A stretch of DNA of 64,000 bases from JAEYOM01 sp036260935 (lineage in GTDB: Bacteria; Bacillota; Clostridia; Acetivibrionales; DTU013), in assembly GCA_036260935.1 (NCBI GenBank), contig DATALQ010000036.1:14747-78746 (forward strand), read 5' to 3'. The position numbers were made by a program, and so were the translations under genes. Under the pieces are notes generated by a model, which had not been told where the DNA came from, made no database searches, and was given only the letters and a program-made list of their open reading frames with translations. Shown here piece after piece: positions 45,120 through 53,491 of the stretch (positions within the stretch are counted from its first letter, which is position 1; every line of letters begins with the position of its first letter).

Positions 45120-45527
45120 CTATGCTTCCATTTCTCTCATTACTATATTATCCAGCACTTCGGCTGCTTTGGCGATCACTTTCCTGCATTTGAGCTCCCC
45201 GGAAGCGTGCTTTTCTTTGAGAGGTATACAGTCGATTGCTCCCATTTCTTTCGAATATGCTTCAAACAGCTCTTTTGTCAGTTCCCTTATCTTTGTGCTC
45301 TCATGAGCTCTATCCTCAACAAATAAGCAGCCTAAAACCATAACTGAGGCAGTAAGAGCACCGCACTTGTCCCCTATCCCCATTCCTCCGCCGAATCCGG
45401 CGGCAAGCTTCATGGACTCCCTGTTCAATCCCAGTTTATATGCGATATTCGCTCCCTGCAGTATTTTTTCGGCGCAGTTCAAATCTTCCTTCTCACCAAA
45501 TCCCTGCTCGATCATTTCTTTCAGCAT
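45120..45527 (-). CDS. C_GCAxxG_C_C family redox protein
   Basis: 135 residues. Conserved cysteines appear in LNCAEKILQGAN, in MGIGDKCGALTASVMVLG (the GxCGAxxG core) and near IDCIPLKEKH and GELKCRKVI. The family is thought to be redox-active and is common in anaerobes. Strong GAGGGA site. It is bounded downstream by the nucleoid-associated gene. Confidence 0.9.
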   Translation of the reverse strand: MLKEMIEQGFGEKEDLNCAEKILQGANIAYKLGLNRESMKLAAGFGGGMGIGDKCGALTASVMVLGCLFVEDRAHESTKIRELTKELFEAYSKEMGAIDCIPLKEKHASGELKCRKVIAKAAEVLDNIVMREMEA

Positions 45528-45596
45528 GATGATCCCTCAATTCCTCTTTTTTGTTTGAACATCCCATATATAATTTATCATTTAAAAGGGACATAG

Positions 45597-45635
45597 AAAA
45601 GCAGGAATGACAATATGCATCATTCCCGCTTTTTT
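45597..45635. terminator. bidirectional terminator
   Basis: AAAAGCAGGAATGA at 45597-45610 pairs with TCATTCCCGCTTTT at 45620-45633 (one mismatch) around a nine-base loop. A/T runs on both sides allow use by both strands. It ends the minus-strand membrane-protein gene. Confidence 0.85.
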
Positions 45636-45639
45636 CCTT

Positions 45640-45805
45640 CTGCCTTTCTGGTTTACACTTCTTTCTTTTTTACACTTCGGCCTTATCGACTTCTGTCTTG
45701 TTGTTTACGTTTTGGTCTTCTGCCTTGCCGTTTATGCTTTGGCCCACTTTTGACTTAGCACTTACGTTTTAGCCTTACCGTTTATGCTTTAGCCTACACT
45801 TCGGG
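45640..45805 (-). repeat. degenerate stop-rich repeat after a membrane-protein gene
   Basis: On the minus strand, 166 bases after the stop contain repeated variants of AAAGCATAA / AAACGTAA / GAAGTGTAA separated by AAGGC-type words. Two longer copies both run from GGCYAAAGCATAAACGG through AAAACGTAA. Many repeats end in an in-frame TAA or TAG. The downstream terminator follows directly. Confidence 0.5.
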
Positions 45806-46249
45806 CTACGCTTCAGCCTTACTGGTCCTGCGGACCGCGAGCCTCTGGAATATCCAGACCAGGTAGTAAAAAAGGAATACGAAGCTCGCGAAATAACAGT
45901 TTTCACGTCCGTCGTTAACTGCCGGGTACACAATGCCATTCCTGTCGTCCGGGTGGGACTCCCAACCCAGAGCGTCACCCATGGAAGGGCCGAACACCGT
46001 CATTGCCACACTGAACAGGCCAATAATCGTTCCATAGGCAATAATTGCGTAATAAGCAGTCTTTTTTTCATTTTTGCCGGGCTTAAAAGGCCAAAGCATC
46101 AAAAAAATCTGAACAGCCATCAGCATGGGTGCGAAGACTCCGTCATTCCCGGCCATCGCGGCATATACCGTTATCGCCGTAAGGAATATCAGTATTATGG
46201 CGCAAATAAGATTTTTGCTTGTTTTACCCAAAACTAAAGTATTTTCCAT
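45806..46249 (-). CDS. four-TM membrane protein, unknown
   Basis: 147 residues with spans LICAIILIFLTAITVYAAM, GVFAPMLMAVQIFLMLW, AYYAIIAYGTIIGLFSVAMTVFG and CYFASFVFLFYYLVWIF. The loop before the last span (GWESHPDDRNGIVYPAVNDGREN) is polar and probably outside. ATG 46249 has TTGGAGG upstream. No family recognised. Confidence 0.68.
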   Translation of the reverse strand: MENTLVLGKTSKNLICAIILIFLTAITVYAAMAGNDGVFAPMLMAVQIFLMLWPFKPGKNEKKTAYYAIIAYGTIIGLFSVAMTVFGPSMGDALGWESHPDDRNGIVYPAVNDGRENCYFASFVFLFYYLVWIFQRLAVRRTSKAEA

Positions 46250-46357
46250 CCTGCAAACCTCCAATACTTGTTTTTATTTTAATCGCGACGTATTACAAAT
46301 CAATGATAAAAAACAAGTTTAAAGATTTCATAAAGAATGAAAAAAATAAATCCAATA

Positions 46358-47758
46358 TCAATATGTAATGTGAAATTCCACACAAGCTCCGCCTTCCGGC
46401 AGGTTGGAGGCCTTTATTCCTCCGCCGTGCTTTTCGGCTATAGTTTTGGCTATATAAAGTCCAAGTCCTGAATGTCCCTTGCCTCCAAGCCCCGCATCCC
46501 CCTTGTAGAATTTCCCGAACATATTCCTTATATCCTTCCCGGAAAAGCCGCTTCCAGTGTCGCATATTCTAACAGACAACCCTTTATCCTCTATAACTGC
46601 CGAAAGCGCGATGCATCCTCCCCGGGGAGTGAATCTTATACTGTTGCCCACAAGGTTGTCGATTATTCTTGCCAGCCTTTCACAGTCAAAACATATTGGA
46701 TTGGCCGATTCCCTCCGATCGCTGATATCGCTTTTCAGGCGTATACCCGTATTTCCTGCCAGCAGTGCCATTTCCCCGGCTTTTGCCTCCAGGAATGCCA
46801 CGGGATCAGCCTCTTCCGGACGGAGCGCAAAATCCGGACTGTCGACTTCAACAAGTTCATTCATTTCATCTATGAGCTTTCTCGCTCTCAATACATTTTG
46901 CGCGATAATTCCAAGGTATTCGTCCGTTTTGCCGTTATCACTCCCAATGCCCTCCTGCAGCCCTTCGACATGCCCCTGGATAATAGCCAGCGGCGTTTTC
47001 AAATCATGCGTTATCGCGGCTGTCATCTCGCGCCGGTCCTGCTCTAGCTTCCACTCTCTTGCAAGCGAATTTTTCAGCTCCCCTCTCATACCCTCGAATG
47101 CAGCTGAGAGGTCGCCTATCTCATTGTTTTCCCTATAGCTTATGGAGAAATCCAGATCTTTGTCTTTTATTTTCTCAACGGCATTCATCAATTCCTTCAG
47201 AGGAGCACCCATCCTTCGGCTGAGCCTCCCAGCGAACATAATGGAATAAAGTATGAAAAATGCAAAAGGTATTCCCAGGTCGACGAGCATAAATATCAGG
47301 AACCACAGCGATTCGTATTCAGCCAGAACAAAGACGCAGTCGATCCTGCCCGAAGCCTTGTTCTGAAGCGGTATGCTCATACTGCCGCCGGTTTGCAGTT
47401 CCAGCAGAAGCGAGCCGTAAGCCTGTTCGATATGGGCATTTGACGAGGTGAACAGAAGCCTGCCTTCCATGTCCCTGACGTAATACTCCAGACCGTTGAC
47501 TTCCGCCATTTTGTCAAGTTCGGCTTTGTGGGCGGCTTCTAAAACTGTGTCGCCGTTGCTTTGCACATATTCCAGAATAGTTCTTACACCCGCATTATCG
47601 AGTTTTACATTGTCGTGCCCTCCGAAATGGTGGTGCAGGGTGTAAAACAATAGCAGGGCCGCAAATGACGAAACCAGACTTAATATAAGGACTGCCGCAT
47701 ACGATGCGACCACCTGTCTGGCGAGTGTCAGCCTTTTCTTCCCGCCGTTCTGTCCCAT
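46358..47758 (-). CDS. membrane sensor histidine kinase
   Basis: About 466 residues. Two membrane helices (about 18-42 and 155-180) enclose an extracytoplasmic sensor with VRTILEYVQSNGDTVLEAAH. HAMP follows (SRRMGAPLKELMNAVEKIKDKDLDF), then HisKA with AITHDLKTPLAIIQGH and HATPase with NLVGNSIRFTP, DTGSGF and GHSGLGLYIAK. It overlaps the end of the response-regulator gene by about 30 bases. Probably responds to a redox or envelope signal, given the ApbE/FMN genes upstream. Confidence 0.93.
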   Translation of the reverse strand: MGQNGGKKRLTLARQVVASYAAVLILSLVSSFAALLLFYTLHHHFGGHDNVKLDNAGVRTILEYVQSNGDTVLEAAHKAELDKMAEVNGLEYYVRDMEGRLLFTSSNAHIEQAYGSLLLELQTGGSMSIPLQNKASGRIDCVFVLAEYESLWFLIFMLVDLGIPFAFFILYSIMFAGRLSRRMGAPLKELMNAVEKIKDKDLDFSISYRENNEIGDLSAAFEGMRGELKNSLAREWKLEQDRREMTAAITHDLKTPLAIIQGHVEGLQEGIGSDNGKTDEYLGIIAQNVLRARKLIDEMNELVEVDSPDFALRPEEADPVAFLEAKAGEMALLAGNTGIRLKSDISDRRESANPICFDCERLARIIDNLVGNSIRFTPRGGCIALSAVIEDKGLSVRICDTGSGFSGKDIRNMFGKFYKGDAGLGGKGHSGLGLYIAKTIAEKHGGGIKASNLPEGGACVEFHITY

Positions 47759-48429
47759 TTGTAACCAACCCCCCATACGGTAGTAATGTACTCGGCGCCG
47801 GGATCATTTTCATTCAGTTTTGACCTGATTTTCTTTATATGTTCGGAAACGCCTGCGGAGTCGCCGACAGCATCAAAGCCCCAGATCCTTTCGTATATCT
47901 GTTCCCGCGAGAATACCATCCCGGGATGCAGAGAAAGCAGCTCAAGGATTTCGAATTCCTTCTTCGTTAAGTTAACGGCTGCATCTCTAAAATGTACCTC
48001 ATGCCCTTTCAGATCTATTGCCAGATCGCCGAATCTCAGAAGCTTCCTGCTGCTCGTCGACAAAGCCCTGCGTTCGCGCCTGAGGTGGGCTTCGACACGC
48101 ACCTTGAGCTCTTTCATGCTGAATGGCTTTGTAAGATAATCATCCCCGCCCATAGCCAGGCCCCTGATCTTATCCGACTCACTCTGCAGCGCGCTGAGAA
48201 ATATTATGGGGCATGCGACCCTGTCCCTTATTTCCCGGCAGACTTCGCAGCCATCCTTTCCCGGCATCATGACGTCGAGCAGGATCAGGTCCGGATCCCG
48301 CGAAGCCAGTTTTACGGCTGCTTCTCCATCATACGCCTCCATGACCTCGTATCCCTCTTTAACGAGCGCATCTCTGATAAAATTGACTATCTCCCTTTCG
48401 TCATCTGCGATAAGGATTTTCCCGCACAT
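47728..48429 (-). CDS. OmpR-type response regulator
   Basis: About 233 residues. Receiver: ILIADDEREIVNFIRDAL, phospho-acceptor in DLILLDVMMPGKDGCEVC, Lys in GGDDYLTKPFSMKEL. The winged-helix output has VNLTKKEFEILELLSLHPGM and ISEHIKKIRSKL-type residues. ATG 48429 has AGGGGTGG upstream; the in-frame start at 48507 would run into the FMN-binding gene. Partner of the kinase downstream. Confidence 0.93.
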   Translation of the reverse strand: MCGKILIADDEREIVNFIRDALVKEGYEVMEAYDGEAAVKLASRDPDLILLDVMMPGKDGCEVCREIRDRVACPIIFLSALQSESDKIRGLAMGGDDYLTKPFSMKELKVRVEAHLRRERRALSTSSRKLLRFGDLAIDLKGHEVHFRDAAVNLTKKEFEILELLSLHPGMVFSREQIYERIWGFDAVGDSAGVSEHIKKIRSKLNENDPGAEYITTVWGVGYKWDRTAGRKG

Positions 48430-48439
48430 TTTTCCACCC

Positions 48440-48868
48440 CTATTTCTCAGCCTGCTTAAGAGCATTTTCCACAGCCTGGAGATAGGCTTTCGAATCCAGC
48501 GTCGCACCGCTTATCGCATCCACTTGGAGCGACTGCGCCTCGATCACCCTGCCATACAGCAGGTCCTTCTTTTTTGGTTCCGTATCTCCGTTTATTGGAC
48601 TCTGAAGCTTGATATCCGTGACCTTGCCCGATACAACGGTGACCTGGACTTTATTGGCTCTCCATTTGTACATCCCGCCTTCATATGATCCCGTATATGT
48701 TCCGTCTTTAAGCCTGCTGAAATTCACTTTATCGAGCGGAAGATTCCTGGCCTCGTCGTGTTCTTTCGATAAATACGACCAGCCGATCGCCGCTCCTGTC
48801 CCCAAAATTGCCAGGATAACAAGAAGTATGATCCATCCCGTCATTTTTCTTCTCCCCCTTTTACTCAT
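48440..48868 (-). CDS. membrane-anchored FMN-binding domain protein
   Basis: 142 residues. One N-terminal membrane anchor (WIILLVILAILGTGAAIGWSYL) with basic residues before it places the rest outside. The FMN-binding domain ends in LQVDAISGATLDSKAYLQAVE; the Thr near residue 123 is the expected site of covalent FMN attachment by ApbE, whose gene lies 38 bp upstream. Likely an extracytoplasmic electron carrier. Confidence 0.92.
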   Translation of the reverse strand: MSKRGRRKMTGWIILLVILAILGTGAAIGWSYLSKEHDEARNLPLDKVNFSRLKDGTYTGSYEGGMYKWRANKVQVTVVSGKVTDIKLQSPINGDTEPKKKDLLYGRVIEAQSLQVDAISGATLDSKAYLQAVENALKQAEK

Positions 48869-48906
48869 TTTGACACCTCTTTCATACTACATAAGTAAAC
48901 CTTTTC

Positions 48907-49872
48907 TTACCGCATCCAATTTACTTCGATGCCCTTGTTCGGCTGAAAACTGCCCCGCAAGCCTCCCGTAACGTGAACTGACAAATCCCGGCCGACAAAA
49001 ACGGCCTCCGTACCGGGATAACTATCGAGGAAATCGACGCCCTGCTCCATTCCTGCCACAAATAACGCTGTAGACAGCGCATCCGCCGCAACAGAACTGT
49101 CCGCCACCACTGTAACACTGACAAGTCCCGACTCCGCCGGGTATCCGGTTTTAGGATCGAGTATGTGGTGATACCTTTTACCATCAACTCCAATGAAATA
49201 TCGTTGGTAGTCTCCCGATGTAACGACCGACCTGCCGTCTGTTGTTATTACCCCGATCAAACCGTTTTCGCTCCTTGGATGCCGGATGCCGATACGCCAT
49301 GGTGATCCGTCGGGCTTTACTCCGATCACGGCAACATTGCCTCCGAAATTTGTAAATGCTGATCCGATACCGAATTTCCTATAAATATCGAGTACCTTGT
49401 CGGCTGCATACCCCTTGCCTATCCCACCCAGATCGATCGACTGGCCCGACCGCCCAAGTGCGGCCGTTCCCTCCCGAGGATCCAGTGCAAGGTCGCGATA
49501 CCCAACAAGCGGAAGAGCATCTGCTATCTCAGCTTCGCAGGGAGGCTCCGAGCTTTCCCTTGCTCCCGACCATAAAGCGGCAAGCGGCCCGATAGTGACG
49601 TCGAAGCTGCCATTGCAGCGCTCAGAAAATTCCAGGGAGCGCAAAAGCAATTCGCAGGTTTCACTGCCGATCCCCTGACATCCGGTTCCGGCGCATACGT
49701 TTATCCTGCTTATATCACTGTCCCTGATAAAGCGGCTCAGCAGCCGTTCAAGCCTTGAAGTCTCCTGCAATGCAGCCTGCAGCGCTTCCTCCGCCATTTC
49801 TCCGAAAACTCTGTTCGTTATAACCGTGCCCATTCCGAAGTTTTCAGACTGGGCAAGCTTAATCTTTACCAT
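48907..49872 (-). CDS. apbE: FAD:protein FMN transferase (ApbE)
   Basis: 321 residues. Motifs: GSFDVTIGPLAALW, SIDLGGIGKGYAADKVLD, FGGNVAVIG, HHILDPKTGYPAESGL and SSVAADALSTALFVAGME. It transfers FMN from FAD to Thr in SGAT-type sites. Odd: no signal peptide or lipobox is present, and a TAG stop lies in frame 36 bases upstream of the start, so it is not a truncated annotation; yet its presumed target domain faces outside. First gene of the module with the FMN protein and the two-component pair. Confidence 0.93.
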   Translation of the reverse strand: MVKIKLAQSENFGMGTVITNRVFGEMAEEALQAALQETSRLERLLSRFIRDSDISRINVCAGTGCQGIGSETCELLLRSLEFSERCNGSFDVTIGPLAALWSGARESSEPPCEAEIADALPLVGYRDLALDPREGTAALGRSGQSIDLGGIGKGYAADKVLDIYRKFGIGSAFTNFGGNVAVIGVKPDGSPWRIGIRHPRSENGLIGVITTDGRSVVTSGDYQRYFIGVDGKRYHHILDPKTGYPAESGLVSVTVVADSSVAADALSTALFVAGMEQGVDFLDSYPGTEAVFVGRDLSVHVTGGLRGSFQPNKGIEVNWMR

Positions 49873-49943
49873 CTGACCCCCGCTTTCAAAATACCGGCCT
49901 TCCTACCCATGAACTCCGGTTTTCCTCGTTCGCCCTGCGAAAA

Positions 49944-50561
49944 TCAACCTTTAGAGGTATCCATGAGCCCTTTCATCACAAACTCCCCGATATACTGCAA
50001 TACCTCCGGAAAATACCCGAGCCCGATTTCCTCCTTGTGCAGATCGACATTGGTTATGGACGCGAAAATAGCCATGATCATCCCCGTATCGATATCGTTT
50101 CTCATTTTCCCGTCCTTCTGCCATTTTTTCACGACGTCGATAAAGCTTTCGTAGAGGAAATCCACATTTCCAAGTCCGTTCTCTTCGCGAAAATTACGCT
50201 CTATCCTATTGAAAACGTCCTTATTGTACCATTCCTTCAAGATAGGGTTGGAGCTCATTCCTTCGTAGTTTGCGGCTAACATCTCCATCATTACCTGCAT
50301 GGGTTCCGCGTCAAGATCCAAAGAATCAATTATTCTCTTCTTCAGCTTGGCGTTTTCATCCATATAAATTTCCATAAACAGTTTTTCTTTCGAAGGGTAG
50401 TAGTTGTAGAACGTACCGGTCGCCATACCCGCCATTTTTGTGATCTCTGCAATATTCGAAGCCTTGAAACCCCTGGAACTGAACAGTTCTTTTCCGCATC
50501 TCAAAATTTCAGCTTTTTTGTCGATCAAAACGATTTTCTCCCCTTCCTGCGATTTTGTCAC
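49944..50561 (-). CDS. TetR/AcrR family regulator
   Basis: 205 residues. N-terminal helix-turn-helix: ILRCGKELFSSRGFKASNIAEITKMAGMATGTFYNYYPSKEKLF. The C-terminal ligand domain is variable. The start is a GTG at 50561 with a weak ribosome site. It lies 26 bp after the flavodoxin gene; the inverted repeat at 51126-51153 beside the promoter is the likely operator, so the operon would repress itself. Confidence 0.9.
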   Translation of the reverse strand: MTKSQEGEKIVLIDKKAEILRCGKELFSSRGFKASNIAEITKMAGMATGTFYNYYPSKEKLFMEIYMDENAKLKKRIIDSLDLDAEPMQVMMEMLAANYEGMSSNPILKEWYNKDVFNRIERNFREENGLGNVDFLYESFIDVVKKWQKDGKMRNDIDTGMIMAIFASITNVDLHKEEIGLGYFPEVLQYIGEFVMKGLMDTSKG

Positions 50562-50587
50562 TGAATCATTCGTAAAACGGTTACCTT

Positions 50588-51094
50588 CTATTTCAATACC
50601 CCCGCTTTTGATACATCCAAAGCAAATTTTTCGATCTTTTCCTGCGAAAGCCTGTAATAGCCTGTCTTAATTCCTTTTACCAACCTGAGTATCAGCCTTG
50701 TCATGAAATCGAGTTTGTCCCAATTAAGCTCCCCTCCGAAGACTTCGCATGCAACAGCGATTTTACGGAGCTCTTCAGGAAACGCTCCGGCCAACAGCAG
50801 CTCCTTTTGCCCCGGGTCCTGTTCGCCGGCGCAGAGAAACAAAGCCAGCCTTTTTCGTTTCAAAACTTCAAGATTTTTCTGCATGTAATCAGCTAACGGT
50901 TTCAATGTCTTGCCCACATAAATAGGGCCGCCGAGAATTACAACATCATACGCCGATAGATCCGGAGCTTTTTCTTTTCCGATATCCACAGCTTTCATCC
51001 CGCTCTGCAGCTTCTCCTGCAGCTTCTCCCGAAGCAATCCGGCTGCCTTTTTCGTGCATCCGTATTTGGTTGCATAAATGATTATACCTTCCAT
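50588..51094 (-). CDS. flavodoxin-domain protein
   Basis: 168 residues. The FMN phosphate loop is IIYATKYGCTKKAAGLL, and the flavin-contact strands are YDVVILGGPIYVGKTLKP and LALFLCAGEQDPG. It resembles HemG/menaquinone-dependent protoporphyrinogen oxidase-type flavodoxins. A promoter and operator directly precede it. Confidence 0.9.
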   Translation of the reverse strand: MEGIIIYATKYGCTKKAAGLLREKLQEKLQSGMKAVDIGKEKAPDLSAYDVVILGGPIYVGKTLKPLADYMQKNLEVLKRKRLALFLCAGEQDPGQKELLLAGAFPEELRKIAVACEVFGGELNWDKLDFMTRLILRLVKGIKTGYYRLSQEKIEKFALDVSKAGVLK

Positions 51095-51125
51095 ATTAAC
51101 ACCTTCAACTTTCTATACCTCTATT

Positions 51126-51182
51126 ATGAATGAATATTTTTCTGTTCATTCATATATTATCATAATAAAATTACCGTGTCAA
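51126..51182 (-). promoter_or_regulatory. promoter and TetR-type operator of the flavodoxin operon
   Basis: Minus strand TTGACA (51182-51177), 17-base spacer and TAATAT (51159-51154). Immediately after it, ATGAATGAA and TTCATTCAT form a perfect 9-bp inverted repeat with a ten-base centre (51153-51126), covering the transcription start. This is a standard repressor layout; the TetR gene in the same operon is the natural ligand. Confidence 0.75.
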
Positions 51183-51345
51183 CCAATATATTCCTTATAC
51201 TAAAAACAAAAGCCTTGCCACGCTAAACCACAAGTATTTTTAGAAGACATTGCTATTCTGGCCAGCAACATATTGACATAATAAAAGATCATAAACAGTG
51301 ACAAATTAATTATGTATGTTGATAAAAATCAAAGGAGGTTGAGAT

Positions 51346-51888
51346 ATGAAAATGTTTAAAAAGCTTTCAGCACTGTGCCTCGTATTGTTGGCGACATTCA
51401 CTCTGAGTTTCGCAACACCGACAATATCATTCGCCAAAGCTGCCGGTAAGGCGCCCGTAACCGTAAGGACCACCGTCAAAAAGACTGCGGCTAAAAAAGC
51501 TAAAGCCAAAGCTAAGATGACTAAAGCTAAAAAAGCTAAAGCAAAAGCCAGGATGACCGCAGCTAAGAGGACGGCAAAAAGGACCACAACTAAAGCAAGA
51601 ATGACTGCTGCTAAACGGACTGCAAAAGCCAAGGCAAGATTGACCGCAGCCAGAAGGACTACCGCAAAAGCAAGGTTGACCGCTGCTCGAAAGACTCTAA
51701 AGGCCGGCTCCAGGGCTAAAGTCACCGCTAAAGCTCTGAACATCAGAAGCGGACCTGCCAAGACTTTCAAAAAGATCGGCACATTAAAGAAGGGTGCAAC
51801 AGTTAAGGTCGTTGCATCAAAGTCCGGGTGGAAGAAAATCCAGCATGGAACCCACACCGGGTATGTGTCATCCAAGTATCTGAAGTAA
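51346..51888 (+). CDS. secreted, extremely basic Ala/Lys-repeat protein with SH3 domain
   Basis: 180 residues. Signal peptide about 1-30 (LSALCLVLLATFTLSFA). Residues about 40-118 are low-complexity repeats of KAKARMTAAKRTA type, almost only Ala, Lys, Arg, Thr and Met, histone-H1-like. Residues about 121-180 form a bacterial SH3 domain (VTAKALNIRSGPAKTFKKIG, VASKSGWKKI, GYVSSKYLK), which usually binds peptidoglycan. AAAGGAGG precedes ATG. The gene is single, flanked by terminators. A cell-wall binding protein that also binds polyanions is inferred. Confidence 0.85.
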   Translation: MKMFKKLSALCLVLLATFTLSFATPTISFAKAAGKAPVTVRTTVKKTAAKKAKAKAKMTKAKKAKAKARMTAAKRTAKRTTTKARMTAAKRTAKAKARLTAARRTTAKARLTAARKTLKAGSRAKVTAKALNIRSGPAKTFKKIGTLKKGATVKVVASKSGWKKIQHGTHTGYVSSKYLK

Positions 51889-51912
51889 AATAGTCAGATA
51901 TTAGCAACAGCT

Positions 51913-51947
51913 AAAAACCCCTGGTATTTGAAAATACCGGGGTTTTT
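51913..51947. terminator. bidirectional terminator
   Basis: AAAAACCCCTGGTATT and AATACCGGGGTTTTT pair around a short loop, with A and T runs on both sides. It separates the plus-strand SH3 gene from the convergent acyltransferase gene. Confidence 0.9.
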
Positions 51948-51963
51948 GGCGTTGATCTTCAAA

Positions 51964-53250
51964 TTATTGCTGTACGGTCTGCTGGGCAGAGATATCTAGC
52001 CTGTTTCCGCCCGACTTTCTTTTATGCACACGGTCCAACACGGGCTTTTCGATAAATTTGTACGACAATGCAGCAACAACATATGATACTGCAAATACAG
52101 CAAGCGAAACTAAAGCCCATGATTTCAGGTCCGTCATACCCATAACCTGATAATTCTTTACCATTGTAATACTGACAATATAGATTATTACGTAATGCCA
52201 TATATACAGTCCAAACGACACCTTTGCAGTATATCTGAAGAAAGGATTGTCAAGTATCCTGCCCATGATATTCGAGTGCGGAGCAGCTGCAAGGAAGGCG
52301 CCTATCAGCAGGGCGTAAAGCGGGAAATAATACGGCTGTCTCTGGAAGCCCAAAGTAAATTCAGGTGCACGTTTCACCAGCCACAGCAGAACAAATGCGC
52401 ACGACAGGCTGAAAGCGCAGATGATATCGAATCCGCCCCTTTTCCCGAACTTCCCCGACGCAGCCGAGATTTTGAACAACCAAGCCGCAATGCCCGAAGC
52501 CAGGATTCCAACTGTAAAGTGCAGGAAAAATCCGATAGGATTGTAATTCGGCATCCAATACTTGGCTCCTCCGATAATTCCGTACTGCCACCCCCGGCGA
52601 ACACCGTCAGGCGTGAACCATGCATGTATGAGGCTGTTCAGGAATACTACGAATGCGACAACCGCCAGCCAGAAAATAAGCGATTTCAAAAAGGTCCTCT
52701 TCTTCCTGATCAAACGGTACATGACAAACATAAACAGGGGCATCAGCAGATAGCAGAAGACTTCAAAGCCGATAGACCAAAACGGGCCGTTTATTTCGTT
52801 CGGGAAAAATGTAACGTAGTTGAAGCCTGCCGTAAATGTCAACCCTGATAAAGCTCTTATCCAAAAATATTGAGACGGTATGCCGAATATCAGTATTATA
52901 AGGCTGCATACCACGAAGGACAAATAATAACCGGGCATTATCCTTGCCGCGCGCCTCACGGCATATTGCTTTATATCAGGGAATTGTCCGCCATTGAAAA
53001 ACTGTTTCCAGAAGGGATATGAAAGCAGAAACCCGCTTAGTACGAAAAACACGCTTACACCCGTGTTGCCCAACAAAAGAAAAGCATTTATGTCCCGGAC
53101 AACGGGCGATGGCTGCCATTGTACTGAAAGCCGCTGTGAAACGTGGTGGAGCATGACGGCCAGACACGCAAGGGCACGTATACCGTCAGCGCCTCTCAGG
53201 GTGAAAGCAGACTCCTTCTTAACCTTTGAATCAATACTGCGCTCTGCCAT
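51964..53250 (-). CDS. membrane acyltransferase (OafA/YrhL, acyltransferase 3)
   Basis: 428 residues with about ten membrane helices. The family histidine lies in GADGIRALACLAVMLHHVSQRL and the Phe/Arg region in FFVLSGFLLSYPFWK and RAARIMPGYY. Such enzymes O-acylate cell-surface glycans or exported molecules. It lacks the C-terminal SGNH domain. No glycan cluster is adjacent. Confidence 0.92.
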   Translation of the reverse strand: MAERSIDSKVKKESAFTLRGADGIRALACLAVMLHHVSQRLSVQWQPSPVVRDINAFLLLGNTGVSVFFVLSGFLLSYPFWKQFFNGGQFPDIKQYAVRRAARIMPGYYLSFVVCSLIILIFGIPSQYFWIRALSGLTFTAGFNYVTFFPNEINGPFWSIGFEVFCYLLMPLFMFVMYRLIRKKRTFLKSLIFWLAVVAFVVFLNSLIHAWFTPDGVRRGWQYGIIGGAKYWMPNYNPIGFFLHFTVGILASGIAAWLFKISAASGKFGKRGGFDIICAFSLSCAFVLLWLVKRAPEFTLGFQRQPYYFPLYALLIGAFLAAAPHSNIMGRILDNPFFRYTAKVSFGLYIWHYVIIYIVSITMVKNYQVMGMTDLKSWALVSLAVFAVSYVVAALSYKFIEKPVLDRVHKRKSGGNRLDISAQQTVQQ

Positions 53251-53374
53251 CGGAAATACCTACCAATCCCATTATTTTGTTGATAATCATGAGAAATTAT
53301 AACATAACGTGCAGTTAACGGCAATAAAGTTTCCGACGGGTCGTGTATGAATACATCTTACCGCTTTATAATTA

Positions 53375-53403
53375 TTGAAATTTTAGCATAAAAATAGTAA
53401 AAT
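53375..53403 (+). promoter_or_regulatory. promoter of the FIST histidine kinase gene
   Basis: TTGAAA (53375-53380), 17-base spacer and TAAAAT (53398-53403), about 85 bases before the ATG at 53492. Confidence 0.6.
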
Positions 53404-53491
53404 AAAAGACAAATTTGTTGATTTATTGTCCGAAGCTCATACCGTTAAAATAAATAAATATTGTTTGCTAATAGATTTCTTGGAGGTTGTT

